15,902 bases of DNA from Spirochaetes bacterium ADurb.Bin110 (GCA_002070755.1 MWDY01000267.1:1-15902), one strand, 5' to 3'; positions 1 through 7,297 are shown, counted from the stretch's first letter. Program-made: numbers and translations. The notes: generated by a model not told the origin, from the letters alone.

Positions 1-495
1 TCCGCGAGTATCCGATAGAGCAAGCTTTACCCCGATTACTGGATCGCAAAACAAAATATCCTTGGCAACCGAGCCGGTTATGCTTGGCGAAGGGTACCAA
101 TAGGCCCCAGTAAGCATGAAAGCCGTCATACCTTCGGTATTGAAAGCCTTAGTTTTTGCGTAGAGGTCTTCGAGCGACCGAGTTAGAGAATCTGTTCCTA
201 GAAGCCCTATGGCGGTAGTAACACCGTTTAGAAAATTCATTGATATCTGAAGTTCTGGGGTTCTAGTTTCAAATCCTCCTTCGCCTCCACCACCTATAAA
301 ATGCTGGTGCCCATCGATCAATCCAGGAACGATAATACATCCCGACGCATCGATCGTTTCGACATGCGGAATCGAACTGGATACATCGATATTAGAACCG
401 ATCGAGATAATCCTATCGCTCCCAATGAGAATATCCCTAAATCCAAGCGGATAGGGCGCATATACTTTTCCATTTTTTAGCAGCAACATGCTCAT
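1..495 (-). CDS. iadA: Isoaspartyl dipeptidase (beta-aspartyl-peptidase), N-terminal part, cut by window edge
   Basis: A metal-dependent amidohydrolase that hydrolyses isoaspartyl (beta-linked) dipeptides in the cytoplasm; about 165 of the family's roughly 390 residues are visible. The translated minus strand has the amidohydrolase metal site in PGLIDGHQH and, directly after it, FIGGGGEGGFETRTPE, GVTTAIGLLGTDSLTR and FMLTGAYWYPSPSITGSV. I recognise this series as diagnostic of IadA rather than dihydroorotase or D-aminoacylase. The start is chosen at 495 because GGAG lies 6 bases before that ATG; in-frame ATGs at 507 and 489 are less well placed. It begins about 29 bases after the rpiR stop (17 bases if the ATG at 507 is used), so the two are probably co-transcribed. 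The C-terminal half, with the remaining metal ligands, lies outside the window. Confidence 0.9.
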   Translation of the reverse strand, partial: MSMLLLKNGKVYAPYPLGFRDILIGSDRIISIGSNIDVSSSIPHVETIDASGCIIVPGLIDGHQHFIGGGGEGGFETRTPELQISMNFLNGVTTAIGLLGTDSLTRSLEDLYAKTKAFNTEGMTAFMLTGAYWYPSPSITGSVAKDILFCDPVIGVKLALSDTRG

Positions 496-524
496 CTTGT
501 GCTCCATAATTTGTATTGGATTTA

Positions 525-1385
525 TTATTCTTTTGGATTACTGATAACCAGGTATCCACTTTCCTGCATCGATATGGTATTCTGCCGGCTCGCTGCGGCG
601 CTTTCCTTTTCATCCAGATACACCATTTGCACCAGGACATGCAAAATCGATATGAGCCCGGCAAAAGAATTGGTCAACAACAAAGAATTAGTGATGCAAC
701 GTATGACCTTATCTGCTTCAGAATACACAGGACATGCGGCTGAATCCGTAAAGAGAAATAGCGGACCTCTCTTTTCTTTGACGACTTTTGCCACATGCCT
801 TACCTCTAATGAGTATGGAGGAAATGTCATCAGAAACATTACATCTTCGCTCGAAAAAGATTTGAGCACCGGAGCGTAATCAGAGACCGATCCCGAAACT
901 ACATAGACTTCCTTTTCCAGAGAACTCATTAAAGTATATTTAAAAATATGGGCCACATAGGCGGTTGCCCCAAAGGCGCTCAAATATACCCTACGAGCTT
1001 TCTTTATGCCTTCCCCCATTATTTCCAGATCAGCCATCTTTATATTGGAAAAAGTGCTGCGAGTGTTGTTGTATTCATTTTGGAATAGTTTCTGTAGGCG
1101 TTTTTCCCCTGGCAGAATATCCAGCTCGCTCAAAGCAATCTTGTCGTAAGGATTTAATCTATGCCTGATTTCGTCTTGAATTTCATGCTTGAATTCCTGA
1201 TACCCTTTAAATCCTAGGCTTTTTGCAAATCGAACTAGCGTCGCACTGCTTACGCCAATGGACTTACTTATTATATGGATTGAGGAAAAAGCGACACTTT
1301 GCTCGTGATCCAGCATATAAGAGCCTATCTTCTGATAGCTATTCGGCATTTCTGGAAGCATTTTCCTGATCTTATCAAGAATCAT
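525..1385 (-). CDS. RpiR/MurR-family transcriptional regulator (HTH + SIS)
   Basis: A 286-residue cytoplasmic DNA-binding regulator. Residues about 1-75 form the RpiR-type helix-turn-helix domain (VSSATLVRFAKSLGFKGYQEFK at about 45-66 is the typical recognition-helix stretch). Residues about 125-245 form a SIS sugar-phosphate isomerase-like effector domain (RRVYLSAFGATAYVA, DVMFLMTFPPYS, PLFLFTDSAACPV). Members usually sense phosphorylated sugars or amino sugars. The gene is followed closely by iadA, which it may control. The start at 1385 is forced because an in-frame stop lies three codons upstream. The nearest Shine-Dalgarno (AGGAG) is unusually far away, at about 13 bases. A strong promoter lies at 1433-1461. 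The effector is not predictable from the sequence. Confidence 0.93.
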   Translation of the reverse strand: MILDKIRKMLPEMPNSYQKIGSYMLDHEQSVAFSSIHIISKSIGVSSATLVRFAKSLGFKGYQEFKHEIQDEIRHRLNPYDKIALSELDILPGEKRLQKLFQNEYNNTRSTFSNIKMADLEIMGEGIKKARRVYLSAFGATAYVAHIFKYTLMSSLEKEVYVVSGSVSDYAPVLKSFSSEDVMFLMTFPPYSLEVRHVAKVVKEKRGPLFLFTDSAACPVYSEADKVIRCITNSLLLTNSFAGLISILHVLVQMVYLDEKESAAASRQNTISMQESGYLVISNPKE

Positions 1386-1432
1386 GATGTTTCAATTTCT
1401 CCTAATCCAATCTTAGTAACTTTTGTTTCAGA

Positions 1433-1461
1433 ATTATCGCATCATTAAATTTATATGTCAA
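1433..1461 (-). promoter_or_regulatory. Sigma-70-type promoter of the rpiR-iadA operon
   Basis: On the minus strand, a perfect TTGACA (1461-1456) is followed after exactly 17 bases by GATAAT (1438-1433). This predicts a transcript start near 1426 and a leader of about 40 bases before the rpiR ATG. Confidence 0.75.
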
Positions 1462-1504
1462 TGTTTATCGGCAAGATTTTTTGATTTTTGGCAATCAAAG
1501 ACTC

Positions 1505-1532
1505 TTGACCGCTAATTCACTACAGGATAACT
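1505..1532 (+). promoter_or_regulatory. Possible promoter of the TPR-protein gene
   Basis: TTGACC at 1505-1510 is followed by weak -10 candidates (GATAAC or ATAACT, around 1526-1532, spacing 15-16). It sits just upstream of a strong ribosome binding site, AAGGAGG at 1540-1546, 8 bases before the ATG at 1555. The -10 match is poor, so this is tentative. Confidence 0.3.
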
Positions 1533-1554
1533 TTTTCATAAGGAGGCACCCTTA

Positions 1555-2241
1555 ATGAAACGATTGTTGCTGTTCGCAATCCTCACTGTTATCGTCATCA
1601 GCCCAGCGCTTGCAGAAACCGAAGCTGAACTTAAAGCCGCCTATGAAAATGCTGTCAAACTTGCCGCTGCCGATCCTAAAGACTACACCTTAAACTGGCA
1701 AGCTGCTCGCGCAGCCCGTTCTTATGGCGATTATCTCGTCGTACACAAAACCACCGGCTGGAAAGAAACCGCTCGCGCAGCGGCTAAAGACGGCATGAAA
1801 TATGGAGAGATTGCCTTTAATCTGAACCCAAGCGGAATCGAAGGATGGTACTATTATGGCCTTTGCGTAGGAACCTACTCAGATTGCGTAAGTGTCCTTA
1901 CAGCCTTGACCGAAGGGCTCAAGGGCAAGACACAAATGGGATTCGAAAACGCCTATAAATTCGATAAAACCTACGATAATGGCGGCCCAATTCTAGCCCT
2001 AGGTCGCTTTTGGCAAGTCCTTCCAGGAATCGCAGGCCAGGATCGCAAAAAAGCCGAAAAACTCTTCGATGAGTACATTGCCCTCTTTGGATCCTCTCCC
2101 AAAGCCAATAGCGACGCCTGGTACTTCCGCGGTGAGCTCTACAAAGACACGAAGCGCCCCGACCTGGCCAAGGCCGATCTAGAAAAAGCAGCCTCGATGG
2201 GTAATGAAAACGCAAAGAAGCTGCTGGCGGAGATGAAATAG
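1555..2241 (+). CDS. Exported TPR protein resembling the TRAP-associated TatT family
   Basis: A 228-residue protein with a clear type I signal peptide (MKRLLLFAILTVIVISPALA, cut near residue 20) and no lipobox cysteine. The mature part is helical and Ala-rich, with TPR-like repeats. Residues about 96-105 (EGWYYYGLCV), 140-160 (YDNGGPILALGRFWQVLPG) and 186-213 (SDAWYFRGELYKDTKRPDL onward) match my memory of the TatT family, the TPR partners of periplasmic TRAP binding proteins first described in Treponema pallidum. Such proteins are periplasmic and trimeric in known cases. The gene stands alone, about 7.1 kb from the TRAP genes, so a link to that transporter is only a hypothesis. A generic TPR scaffold is the alternative. 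Confidence 0.8.
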   Translation: MKRLLLFAILTVIVISPALAETEAELKAAYENAVKLAAADPKDYTLNWQAARAARSYGDYLVVHKTTGWKETARAAAKDGMKYGEIAFNLNPSGIEGWYYYGLCVGTYSDCVSVLTALTEGLKGKTQMGFENAYKFDKTYDNGGPILALGRFWQVLPGIAGQDRKKAEKLFDEYIALFGSSPKANSDAWYFRGELYKDTKRPDLAKADLEKAASMGNENAKKLLAEMK

Positions 2242-2426
2242 AGATAGGGGCCAAGAATTCTAAGGTAATGATCGCCAATCTCCTCTATAATGCTGACTGC
2301 TTCTTCCGTCGAATCTAAATATTATCTCTTGTTATCTAGAATAGTGCTAAATGGTACCAATACCATATGAGCAACCCAATAAATTACTGCTTTATAAGGC
2401 TCTTTATGTCCAGAAAGGATCTATCT
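2242..2426. other. Convergent intergenic gap
   Basis: This 185-base gap lies between the 3' ends of the TPR and GNAT genes. A perfect 6-bp inverted repeat, ATGGTA-CCAA-TACCAT (2351-2366), is present but lacks a T-tract on either side. I see no convincing terminator and no small gene. Confidence 0.4.
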
Positions 2427-2921
2427 TTATAGAAACAGGCCCATGCAGACCAAATCGTCGTAATGCCCTTCGAACTTGCGTTTCTTGAGGCGAATACCTT
2501 CTTCGAAAAAGCCTTTCTTCTTATAGAGAGCGCGTGCAACTGAATTTGAAGCGAAGACTTCGAGCTCCAGCTTTTCAAGACCAAGCTTTCTGGCTTGATT
2601 TATGCATGCATCGAGAAGAGCACCGCCAATACCTTGTCCTCGAGAGCTCTCTCTAACACCCATGGCAATGGTACCAATGTGAGCAAGCTCCTCGATATTG
2701 TTTTTGTTGATGTCAATCCAGCCTAGAAGTTCCCCCTTGTCGTCAAATGCTCCCAGAACCGGATTCGAAGACTCATAGTGCTGAGCAAGGTATTTTCTCA
2801 TATTTTCAAGCGGAATACGAATGGTCGCAAAGAGATATTTACCTTCATCTTTTACTTCGTTGACAAGAGAATAGTAATCTTCTGCTTCGATTGGATCGAT
2901 AGCGCGAATGGTAAAATTCAT
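2427..2921 (-). CDS. GNAT-family N-acetyltransferase
   Basis: A 164-residue acetyl-CoA-dependent N-acyltransferase, a single GNAT domain of normal length. The acetyl-CoA-binding motif A is visible as VRESSRGQGIGGALLDAC (residues about 89-106, R/Q-x-x-G-x-G/A type). It is followed by motif B (ASNSVARALYKKKGFFEEGI, about 124-143), where the Asn and Tyr are typical. The C-terminal YDDLVCMGLFL is the usual final strand. I chose the ATG at 2921; an in-frame TTG at 2930 adds three residues, and neither has a good ribosome binding site. The gene lies 64 bases after the permease gene and has no evident promoter of its own, so it may be read from the ABC operon. The acceptor substrate is unknown. Confidence 0.88.
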   Translation of the reverse strand: MNFTIRAIDPIEAEDYYSLVNEVKDEGKYLFATIRIPLENMRKYLAQHYESSNPVLGAFDDKGELLGWIDINKNNIEELAHIGTIAMGVRESSRGQGIGGALLDACINQARKLGLEKLELEVFASNSVARALYKKKGFFEEGIRLKKRKFEGHYDDLVCMGLFL

Positions 2922-2985
2922 GATTATCAACAGATGATATTAATCCTCAATTAGATGATTGTTCAAGTGTCAAACATCCTGAAGT

Positions 2986-3972
2986 TTATGAGTGATCCTT
3001 GGGAATGCTAAATCTAACATTGATAATAACTGCCAATGCAATAACTAATCCAACAAAAGCATCCTGTACATAAGCATCAGTGCCCATCAAAACCAGTCCT
3101 GTTCTAACTTCAGCCATGATAAAGGTACCAATAAAAGTGCCAAGAATACTTCCAACCCCGCCAGACATCGAAGTTCCTCCAATGACTCCTGCGGCTATAG
3201 CCTCGAGTTCAAGACCGGAACCTTGAGTTGGCGTAACAGTTTTTAAAAAAGCAAGAGATATAAGAGATGACAAACCTGCCGCAACAGCGGTAATGATGAA
3301 ACATGTTTTCTTGATACGAGTTGTCTTTATCCCTGAAAGATCAGCCGCAAGCCTATTATCGCCGGTAGCGTATACTTTTACTCCAAATGAAGTCCTGTGT
3401 AATAGATAGAAAGAGATTAATGTCCATGCCAACAGCCACAAGATCTGTACTGGAATATTCCCAAAGATTTCAGCTCTCCCGAAGACATCAAAAAATGGAG
3501 AGCTTTGCAGAAATGAAATTGGCTGACCCTGAGATAGAACCATCGCAATGCCTCGGAATATCATCTGAGTTGAAAGAGTTCCGATAAATGAATTTATTTT
3601 TGTCATGGAAATGAGAATACCGTTGACGAACCCAAGCAGAAGAGCCACTAAAAATCCAACAAGTGCAGCTAACCAAATATTGAATCCGATATTCTTGACT
3701 AATATTCCGGTGACGACTCCTGTTACTGCATATATTGCTCCTACAGAGAGATCAAATTCCCCAGAAATAATGAGCATTGTCATTGCCATGGCAATAATAC
3801 CAAGCTGAGCAGTCTGCCGCAAAAGATTGAAAAAATTATATGCAGTAAGAAAGACGGGCGAAGCAATAGTAAAAAATATGGCAATCAATATAGCAGCAAT
3901 CAAAACACCAAAATCTCGCCCAAATCCCATATTAAATTTGCTTTTATGATTCTTGGTTGATGCTTTTTTCAT
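2986..3972 (-). CDS. Ribose-type (CUT2) ABC transporter permease
   Basis: A 328-residue polytopic inner-membrane protein of the BPD_transp_2 (RbsC/XylH/AraH) family, with about 8-10 hydrophobic segments. Family marks include LIISGEFDLSVGAIYA near residues 67-82, the cytoplasmic GDNRLAADLSGI loop that follows the Y-A-T-G segment, and EAIAAGVIGGTSMSGGVGS toward the C-terminus. It would form the homodimeric channel through which the sugar-like ligand passes. The gene starts 17 bases after the ATPase stop, with AAGGAAG upstream of the ATG, so it belongs to the same transcript. Only one permease gene is present, as expected for CUT2 importers, which use a homodimer. Confidence 0.95.
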   Translation of the reverse strand: MKKASTKNHKSKFNMGFGRDFGVLIAAILIAIFFTIASPVFLTAYNFFNLLRQTAQLGIIAMAMTMLIISGEFDLSVGAIYAVTGVVTGILVKNIGFNIWLAALVGFLVALLLGFVNGILISMTKINSFIGTLSTQMIFRGIAMVLSQGQPISFLQSSPFFDVFGRAEIFGNIPVQILWLLAWTLISFYLLHRTSFGVKVYATGDNRLAADLSGIKTTRIKKTCFIITAVAAGLSSLISLAFLKTVTPTQGSGLELEAIAAGVIGGTSMSGGVGSILGTFIGTFIMAEVRTGLVLMGTDAYVQDAFVGLVIALAVIINVRFSIPKDHS

Positions 3973-3989
3973 GGGCTCTTCCTTTCTAT

Positions 3990-5480
3990 CTAACTCATTG
4001 CATAAAAGAAAAGATTTTCCTTTGTCAAAGATTCCTTTTCAAGAATAATCCTTGTCCGACCCCGATTCATAACCATAATTCGATTGCACATAAGCAAGAG
4101 CTCTTCCATTTCTGAGGACGCTATAATGATCGTACATCCACCCTCTGCCATATCGGAAATGATTTTTGAAATCTCGCTCTTAGCCCCGATATCTACACCT
4201 CGCGTGGGTTCATTCAATAGAAGAATCGATGGAGATAGAGAAAGCCAACGCGCAAGCATGGCTTTTTGCTGATTCCCTCCGCTCAAGGCAGAGATATAAT
4301 CTCTGGGATTAAAGTTCTTTATTGAAAGCTTGGTAGCCATATTATTTACTAGCTTTATATACTCTTCCTCATTATAGCTAGTTAGATCTTTTGATTGAGA
4401 AATACTCACAATTCCAATGTTCTTTGCTATATTCAGGTCGGGGAAAATGCCCTTGGTTTTTCTGTCTTCAGGTAAGTATCCAACACCCGCCGTTATTGCC
4501 CTAGAGATAGTTATCCTCTCAAAATCATTACCTCGGATAACGACTGAGCCTTTATCAGGTGGTGGCAATCCAAAAAGACTCGAAATGACTTCAGATCTAC
4601 CTGAACCTTGTAAGCCTGCAATACCAAAAACTTCACCTTTATGGACTGAAAAAGAAATATCTTCGTAAGATTTCGATAATGAAATCGATTTTGCCTCAAG
4701 GGCAATCTCTGCATCCGAAAAATCCTTCGCAATGCGATGTCGCATATCAATTGATCTTCCGGCGATAAGCCTTGATAATTCCTTAGCTGAAAATTCGGCT
4801 TTATAGAGATGGCCTACATTTTCTCCATCTCGAAGAACAAAAATCTCATCAGATAGCTCCGTAAGTTCATCAAGCAGATGACTGACAAATATAAAGCCAA
4901 TCCCTTGCTCCTCTTTTAGTCTTCTTATGGAATCAAAAAGTCTTTCTACTTCAGGCGCAGACAATGCAGTCGTTGGCTCATCGAGAATCACTAGCTTTGC
5001 ATTTCGAGACAACACTCTTACTAGAAGGGCTAATTGCTGTTCAGCAGCCGAGCATTCTCCAATTGGGACGGTGGGATCTATCTCTTCGTCCAGGAATTTT
5101 CTATACAATTCTATACAGCGATTATTCATTAATTTCCAATCAGGCCTTCCTCTTTGAGAGGGAATCATCGGACCAAGAAACACATTTGCTGCAATAGAAA
5201 GATGTGGACAGATAGGAATCTCTTGGTGAAAAACACTTATCCCCAAAGATTCTGCATCAGATACATTACGCGGCTTATACGGTCTACCCTGATAGCTCAT
5301 TTCTCCAGAATCATAAGAAATAGCCCCACAAATAATCCGCACAAGTGTCGATTTACCTGCACCATTCTCACCAGCCAGACCAATAATTTGTTGTGGTGAA
5401 ATATCTAAAGATACATTTCTCAGGGCATGAATATTGCCAAAATGCTTTGAGATATTTTGTACAGATAATAAACTCTGCAA
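3990..5480 (-). CDS. Ribose-type ABC transporter ATP-binding protein with two nucleotide-binding domains
   Basis: A tandem-domain ATPase of the RbsA/MglA/XylG type that powers the permease. NBD1 has Walker A GENGAGKST (about 37-45), a degenerate signature SAAEQQ (about 144-149), Walker B LVILDEPTTAL and the His switch FVSHLLDEL. NBD2 has a degenerate Walker A without lysine (GLQGSGRSE, about 289-297), a canonical LSGGNQQ signature and LLLNEPTRGVD, where Asn replaces the usual Walker B Asp. Such asymmetry is normal in this family. The start is chosen as TTG at 5480 because GGAAGGAG lies 6 bases upstream. The in-frame ATG at 5498 would add six residues, but it has no ribosome binding site and abuts a stable hairpin. 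Length is 496 residues, close to the family norm. Confidence 0.93.
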   Translation of the reverse strand: MQSLLSVQNISKHFGNIHALRNVSLDISPQQIIGLAGENGAGKSTLVRIICGAISYDSGEMSYQGRPYKPRNVSDAESLGISVFHQEIPICPHLSIAANVFLGPMIPSQRGRPDWKLMNNRCIELYRKFLDEEIDPTVPIGECSAAEQQLALLVRVLSRNAKLVILDEPTTALSAPEVERLFDSIRRLKEEQGIGFIFVSHLLDELTELSDEIFVLRDGENVGHLYKAEFSAKELSRLIAGRSIDMRHRIAKDFSDAEIALEAKSISLSKSYEDISFSVHKGEVFGIAGLQGSGRSEVISSLFGLPPPDKGSVVIRGNDFERITISRAITAGVGYLPEDRKTKGIFPDLNIAKNIGIVSISQSKDLTSYNEEEYIKLVNNMATKLSIKNFNPRDYISALSGGNQQKAMLARWLSLSPSILLLNEPTRGVDIGAKSEISKIISDMAEGGCTIIIASSEMEELLLMCNRIMVMNRGRTRIILEKESLTKENLFFYAMS

Positions 5481-5500
5481 TACACTCTCCTTCCTCATAG

Positions 5501-5530
5501 CGGAGACGGTGCTTCAAGGCGCCGTCTCCG
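5501..5530 (-). other. Intercistronic hairpin between binding-protein and ATPase genes
   Basis: A perfect 9-bp inverted repeat, CGGAGACGG and CCGTCTCCG, with a 12-base loop, lies 37-66 bases past the binding-protein stop. No T-run follows on the minus strand, so it is not a classic terminator. It more likely stabilises the upstream binding-protein message or damps reading into the ATPase gene. It would also block ribosome access to the ATG at 5498. Confidence 0.7.
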
Positions 5531-5566
5531 AATGAAAGAGCCAGTTCTTATGACAACAAACGAATT

Positions 5567-6514
5567 CTAGCGATAGCCTTCAGCCGCAAGTTTCATGACT
5601 TCATTTACGTTTTCGGCTGTGACAGGTGCAATACCAGTATTGATATCGCATGGAGTAAGATTGAACTTCTTAAGAAGATAAAGCTCCATAACACCCTGGA
5701 AGCCTTGGAGATACGGCTGTTGATCAATAGTAAACTGCATATTACCTTTTTGGATGGCAACAAGTTCATCTGTAACAAGGTCGAAACCACCTGCCATAAC
5801 TTTCCCCTTCAGGCGATCTCTCTCGATAATCTGGGCGATTGCACTCCCCGTCACCTCTTCAACTCCGAACATGCCTTTGATATTTTGATTTGCCTGTAAG
5901 GCGCTAGAAATAAGAGAGACTGCACGAACCATATCAGTACCTGTTGCAACTACTCTATATTTGAACTTGCCGCCTTGACCATCGAGTACATCCTTTATTC
6001 CGCGAATCCTGTCTTCAAGGTTTTCTGCACCTGCAGTATGCATTGTCAAAAGCACATCCCCACCATTTGGAAGCAGTTTTACTATCTGCATTCCCATTGA
6101 GCGTCCAGCTTCATAGTTTCCTTGGCCAATGTAAGCAAGCCTTCCACTTTCTGGAGCGTCTGCATTTATGGCAATAACAGGTATGCCTTTTGACATCGCT
6201 TCTTTGACTACCGCGTTGAATGCATTTGCATCGGGCATTGTCATGGCAATACCATCAACCTTCTGCGCAATCGCCGATTTTACAAATTCGACCTGTTGTT
6301 GAATATCAAAACCGGTTGGGCCGGTATATACCACATCTGCTCCAATAAGCTTGCCTGCATCTTCAGCGCCTTTTCTAACTGGAACAAAAAATGGAACAGC
6401 AGTTGCGTGGGTAATAACCACAAATTTATACCGTTTCTGAGCCTGTGCACCAACGGTACCTATTGTTCCGGCTATAAGCAACAGAGCTATGAATACTGAA
6501 AGTATTCTTTTCAT
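5567..6514 (-). CDS. Sugar-type ABC transporter periplasmic substrate-binding protein (CUT2)
   Basis: A 315-residue exported binding protein. The signal peptide is MKRILSVFIALLLIAGTIGT followed by VGA, with cleavage near residue 23; there is no lipobox. The mature part has the Peripla_BP_4 (RbsB-like) fold: KFVVITHATAVPFFVPVRKG opens domain 1, QQQVEFVKSAIAQKVDGIAM and GIPVIAINADAPESGRLAYIGQ are typical lobe segments, and MAGGFDLVTDELVAIQKGNMQFTIDQQP is the usual C-terminal lobe crossing (shown here only in part as family marks). GAGGAGG lies 5 bases before the ATG. It is the first gene of the importer operon. The ligand is probably a pentose, hexose, polyol or related small molecule, but the sequence does not fix which one. 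Confidence 0.93.
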   Translation of the reverse strand: MKRILSVFIALLLIAGTIGTVGAQAQKRYKFVVITHATAVPFFVPVRKGAEDAGKLIGADVVYTGPTGFDIQQQVEFVKSAIAQKVDGIAMTMPDANAFNAVVKEAMSKGIPVIAINADAPESGRLAYIGQGNYEAGRSMGMQIVKLLPNGGDVLLTMHTAGAENLEDRIRGIKDVLDGQGGKFKYRVVATGTDMVRAVSLISSALQANQNIKGMFGVEEVTGSAIAQIIERDRLKGKVMAGGFDLVTDELVAIQKGNMQFTIDQQPYLQGFQGVMELYLLKKFNLTPCDINTGIAPVTAENVNEVMKLAAEGYR

Positions 6515-6541
6515 AATGTCCTCCTCTCGCCCTATGATTTT

Positions 6542-6562
6542 ATGATCCTAAAACAGGATCAT
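6542..6562. repeat. Perfect inverted repeat in the leader of the binding-protein gene
   Basis: ATGATCCT (6542-6549) and AGGATCAT (6555-6562) are separated by five bases. The element ends about 16 bases upstream of the Shine-Dalgarno. It could be an operator or an RNA hairpin controlling translation of the binding protein. The outer GATT/AATC bases also show symmetry. Confidence 0.6.
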
Positions 6563-6652
6563 GTTAATCAACTATAAATCATAAGCATCTAATCGAACCA
6601 AAAATGTCAGGAAGACCTATTAAATGCCTAAAAACCTTCGGCGGCTGATATT

Positions 6653-6668
6653 CTAAAAACGTTTTCAG
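6653..6668. promoter_or_regulatory. LacI-family-like operator upstream of the ABC operon
   Basis: The 16-bp element CTAAAAACGTTTTCAG is symmetric at 14 positions (CTnAAAACGTTTTnAG) around a central CG, the hallmark of LacI-family operators. It falls at about +4 to +19 relative to the transcript start predicted from the promoter at 6679-6707, a natural repressor position. No LacI regulator gene is in the window. Confidence 0.5.
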
Positions 6669-6678
6669 CCATGTAAGC

Positions 6679-6707
6679 ATTTTCCTTCATGATGTATAAT
6701 CTGTCAA
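6679..6707 (-). promoter_or_regulatory. Candidate promoter of the ABC importer operon
   Basis: On the minus strand, TTGACA (6707-6702) is followed after 17 bases by GAAAAT (6684-6679), a 4/6 match to the -10 consensus. It predicts a leader of about 160 bases that includes both palindromes. Confidence 0.5.
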
Positions 6708-6922
6708 GAAAAAATGATTCTTTTTACATAAATTTTCGCGCAACCTGATTGCTTTTGCACAAATTGATTATGCACCATTTGCTGCATTATCATTTCATAA
6801 CTCCTCCTTTCTGCATCTGCTTCTTATCTGTTTTCTGCATTACAGACACGCCCTTCGAGATAACCTATAACCATTTCAAAAATATTGCGTCTATATAGCT
6901 TTTTGGGGTTGGCAATTTCGAT

Positions 6923-6928
6923 TATGAT
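6923..6928 (+). promoter_or_regulatory. Possible -10 element placing the transcript start at the PAS start codon
   Basis: TATGAT ends 7 bases before the ATG at 6935. If it is used as a -10, transcription would begin at or next to the ATG, giving a leaderless message. The -35 region (TTTTTG or TTTTGG) is poor. Confidence 0.35.
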
Positions 6929-6934
6929 CATTGC

Positions 6935-7297
6935 ATGACAATACCACATATCGAAGCAATCCTGCCTGCTTGGCAAGATGAGTTTGGCGCTAGCATTACG
7001 GTAATCGGGCGCAATTATGAGATTCTCTATATGAACGAAAAATCAGCTGCGACCAATGCTAAATGGGGCGGTAAGGCTCTTATAGGTCAGGATGTCCGAG
7101 CCTGCCATAAGCAGAGCTCTATTCACATTATCGAGCATATTCTCGAAACTGGTGAACCGCACATTTACACAATCGAAAAGCAGGGTATTCATAAGTTCAT
7201 CTACCAAGCGCCTTGGCGTGAGCAAGGAAGTATTGCTGGCGTTGTCGAGCTCTCGATCGAGATTCCCGCAGAGATACCGCATTATATACGAAGCTAA
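6935..7297 (+). CDS. Small stand-alone PAS-fold protein
   Basis: A 120-residue soluble protein that is essentially one PAS-like domain. ITVIGRNYEILYMNEKSAAT (about 21-40) is the classic PAS N-terminal pattern (I-x-x-x-D/N-x-x-x-x-I-x-x-x-N). It continues with GQDVRACHKQSS (51-62, with a Cys-His pair at 57-58) and YTIEKQGIHKFIYQAPW plus GVVELSIEIP near the end. I recall this series from short PAS proteins that bind an unknown ligand. There is no output domain, so it may act through a partner. The start is forced: no other start codon occurs between 6935 and the upstream in-frame stop at 6896. No ribosome binding site precedes it. Its function is unknown. Confidence 0.8.
   Translation: MTIPHIEAILPAWQDEFGASITVIGRNYEILYMNEKSAATNAKWGGKALIGQDVRACHKQSSIHIIEHILETGEPHIYTIEKQGIHKFIYQAPWREQGSIAGVVELSIEIPAEIPHYIRS

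Larger units (their letters stand above)
6515..6934. other. 420-base divergent regulatory gap
   Basis: This gap lies between the divergent ABC operon and the PAS gene. It contains a minus-strand promoter (6679-6707), a LacI-like palindrome (6653-6668), a second perfect inverted repeat (6542-6562) just upstream of the binding-protein ribosome site, and a -10-like element at 6923-6928 for the PAS gene. The middle (about 6720-6890) is pyrimidine-rich, with three CTGCAT repeats. I see no coding capacity there. Confidence 0.6.

Noticed and set aside
499..879. A 126-codon plus-strand open frame opposite rpiR.
   Set aside because: It is antisense to a clear RpiR protein, has no recognisable domain and no ribosome site.
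1480..1499. Inverted repeat TTTGAT-n8-ATCAAA between rpiR and the TPR gene, considered as an RpiR operator.
   Set aside because: AT-rich six-base arms are common by chance, and it lies upstream of the rpiR -35 rather than on the promoter; kept only as a note.
2351..2366. Hairpin ATGGTA-CCAA-TACCAT in the convergent gap, considered as a bidirectional terminator.
   Set aside because: The stem is short and AT-rich, and neither side has a T-tract.
92..3133. The 9-mer GGTACCAAT occurs four times (near 92, 2353, 2669 and 3124).
   Set aside because: Three copies lie inside coding regions, reading as Tyr-Trp-Tyr-Pro or Ile-Gly-Thr on the minus strand. With no shared spacing or flanks, codon choice and chance explain it.
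6782..6840. Three CTGCAT repeats (6782, 6811, 6835) as an iteron-like or regulator array.
   Set aside because: The units are only six bases in a pyrimidine-rich stretch with uneven spacing (29 and 24 bases).
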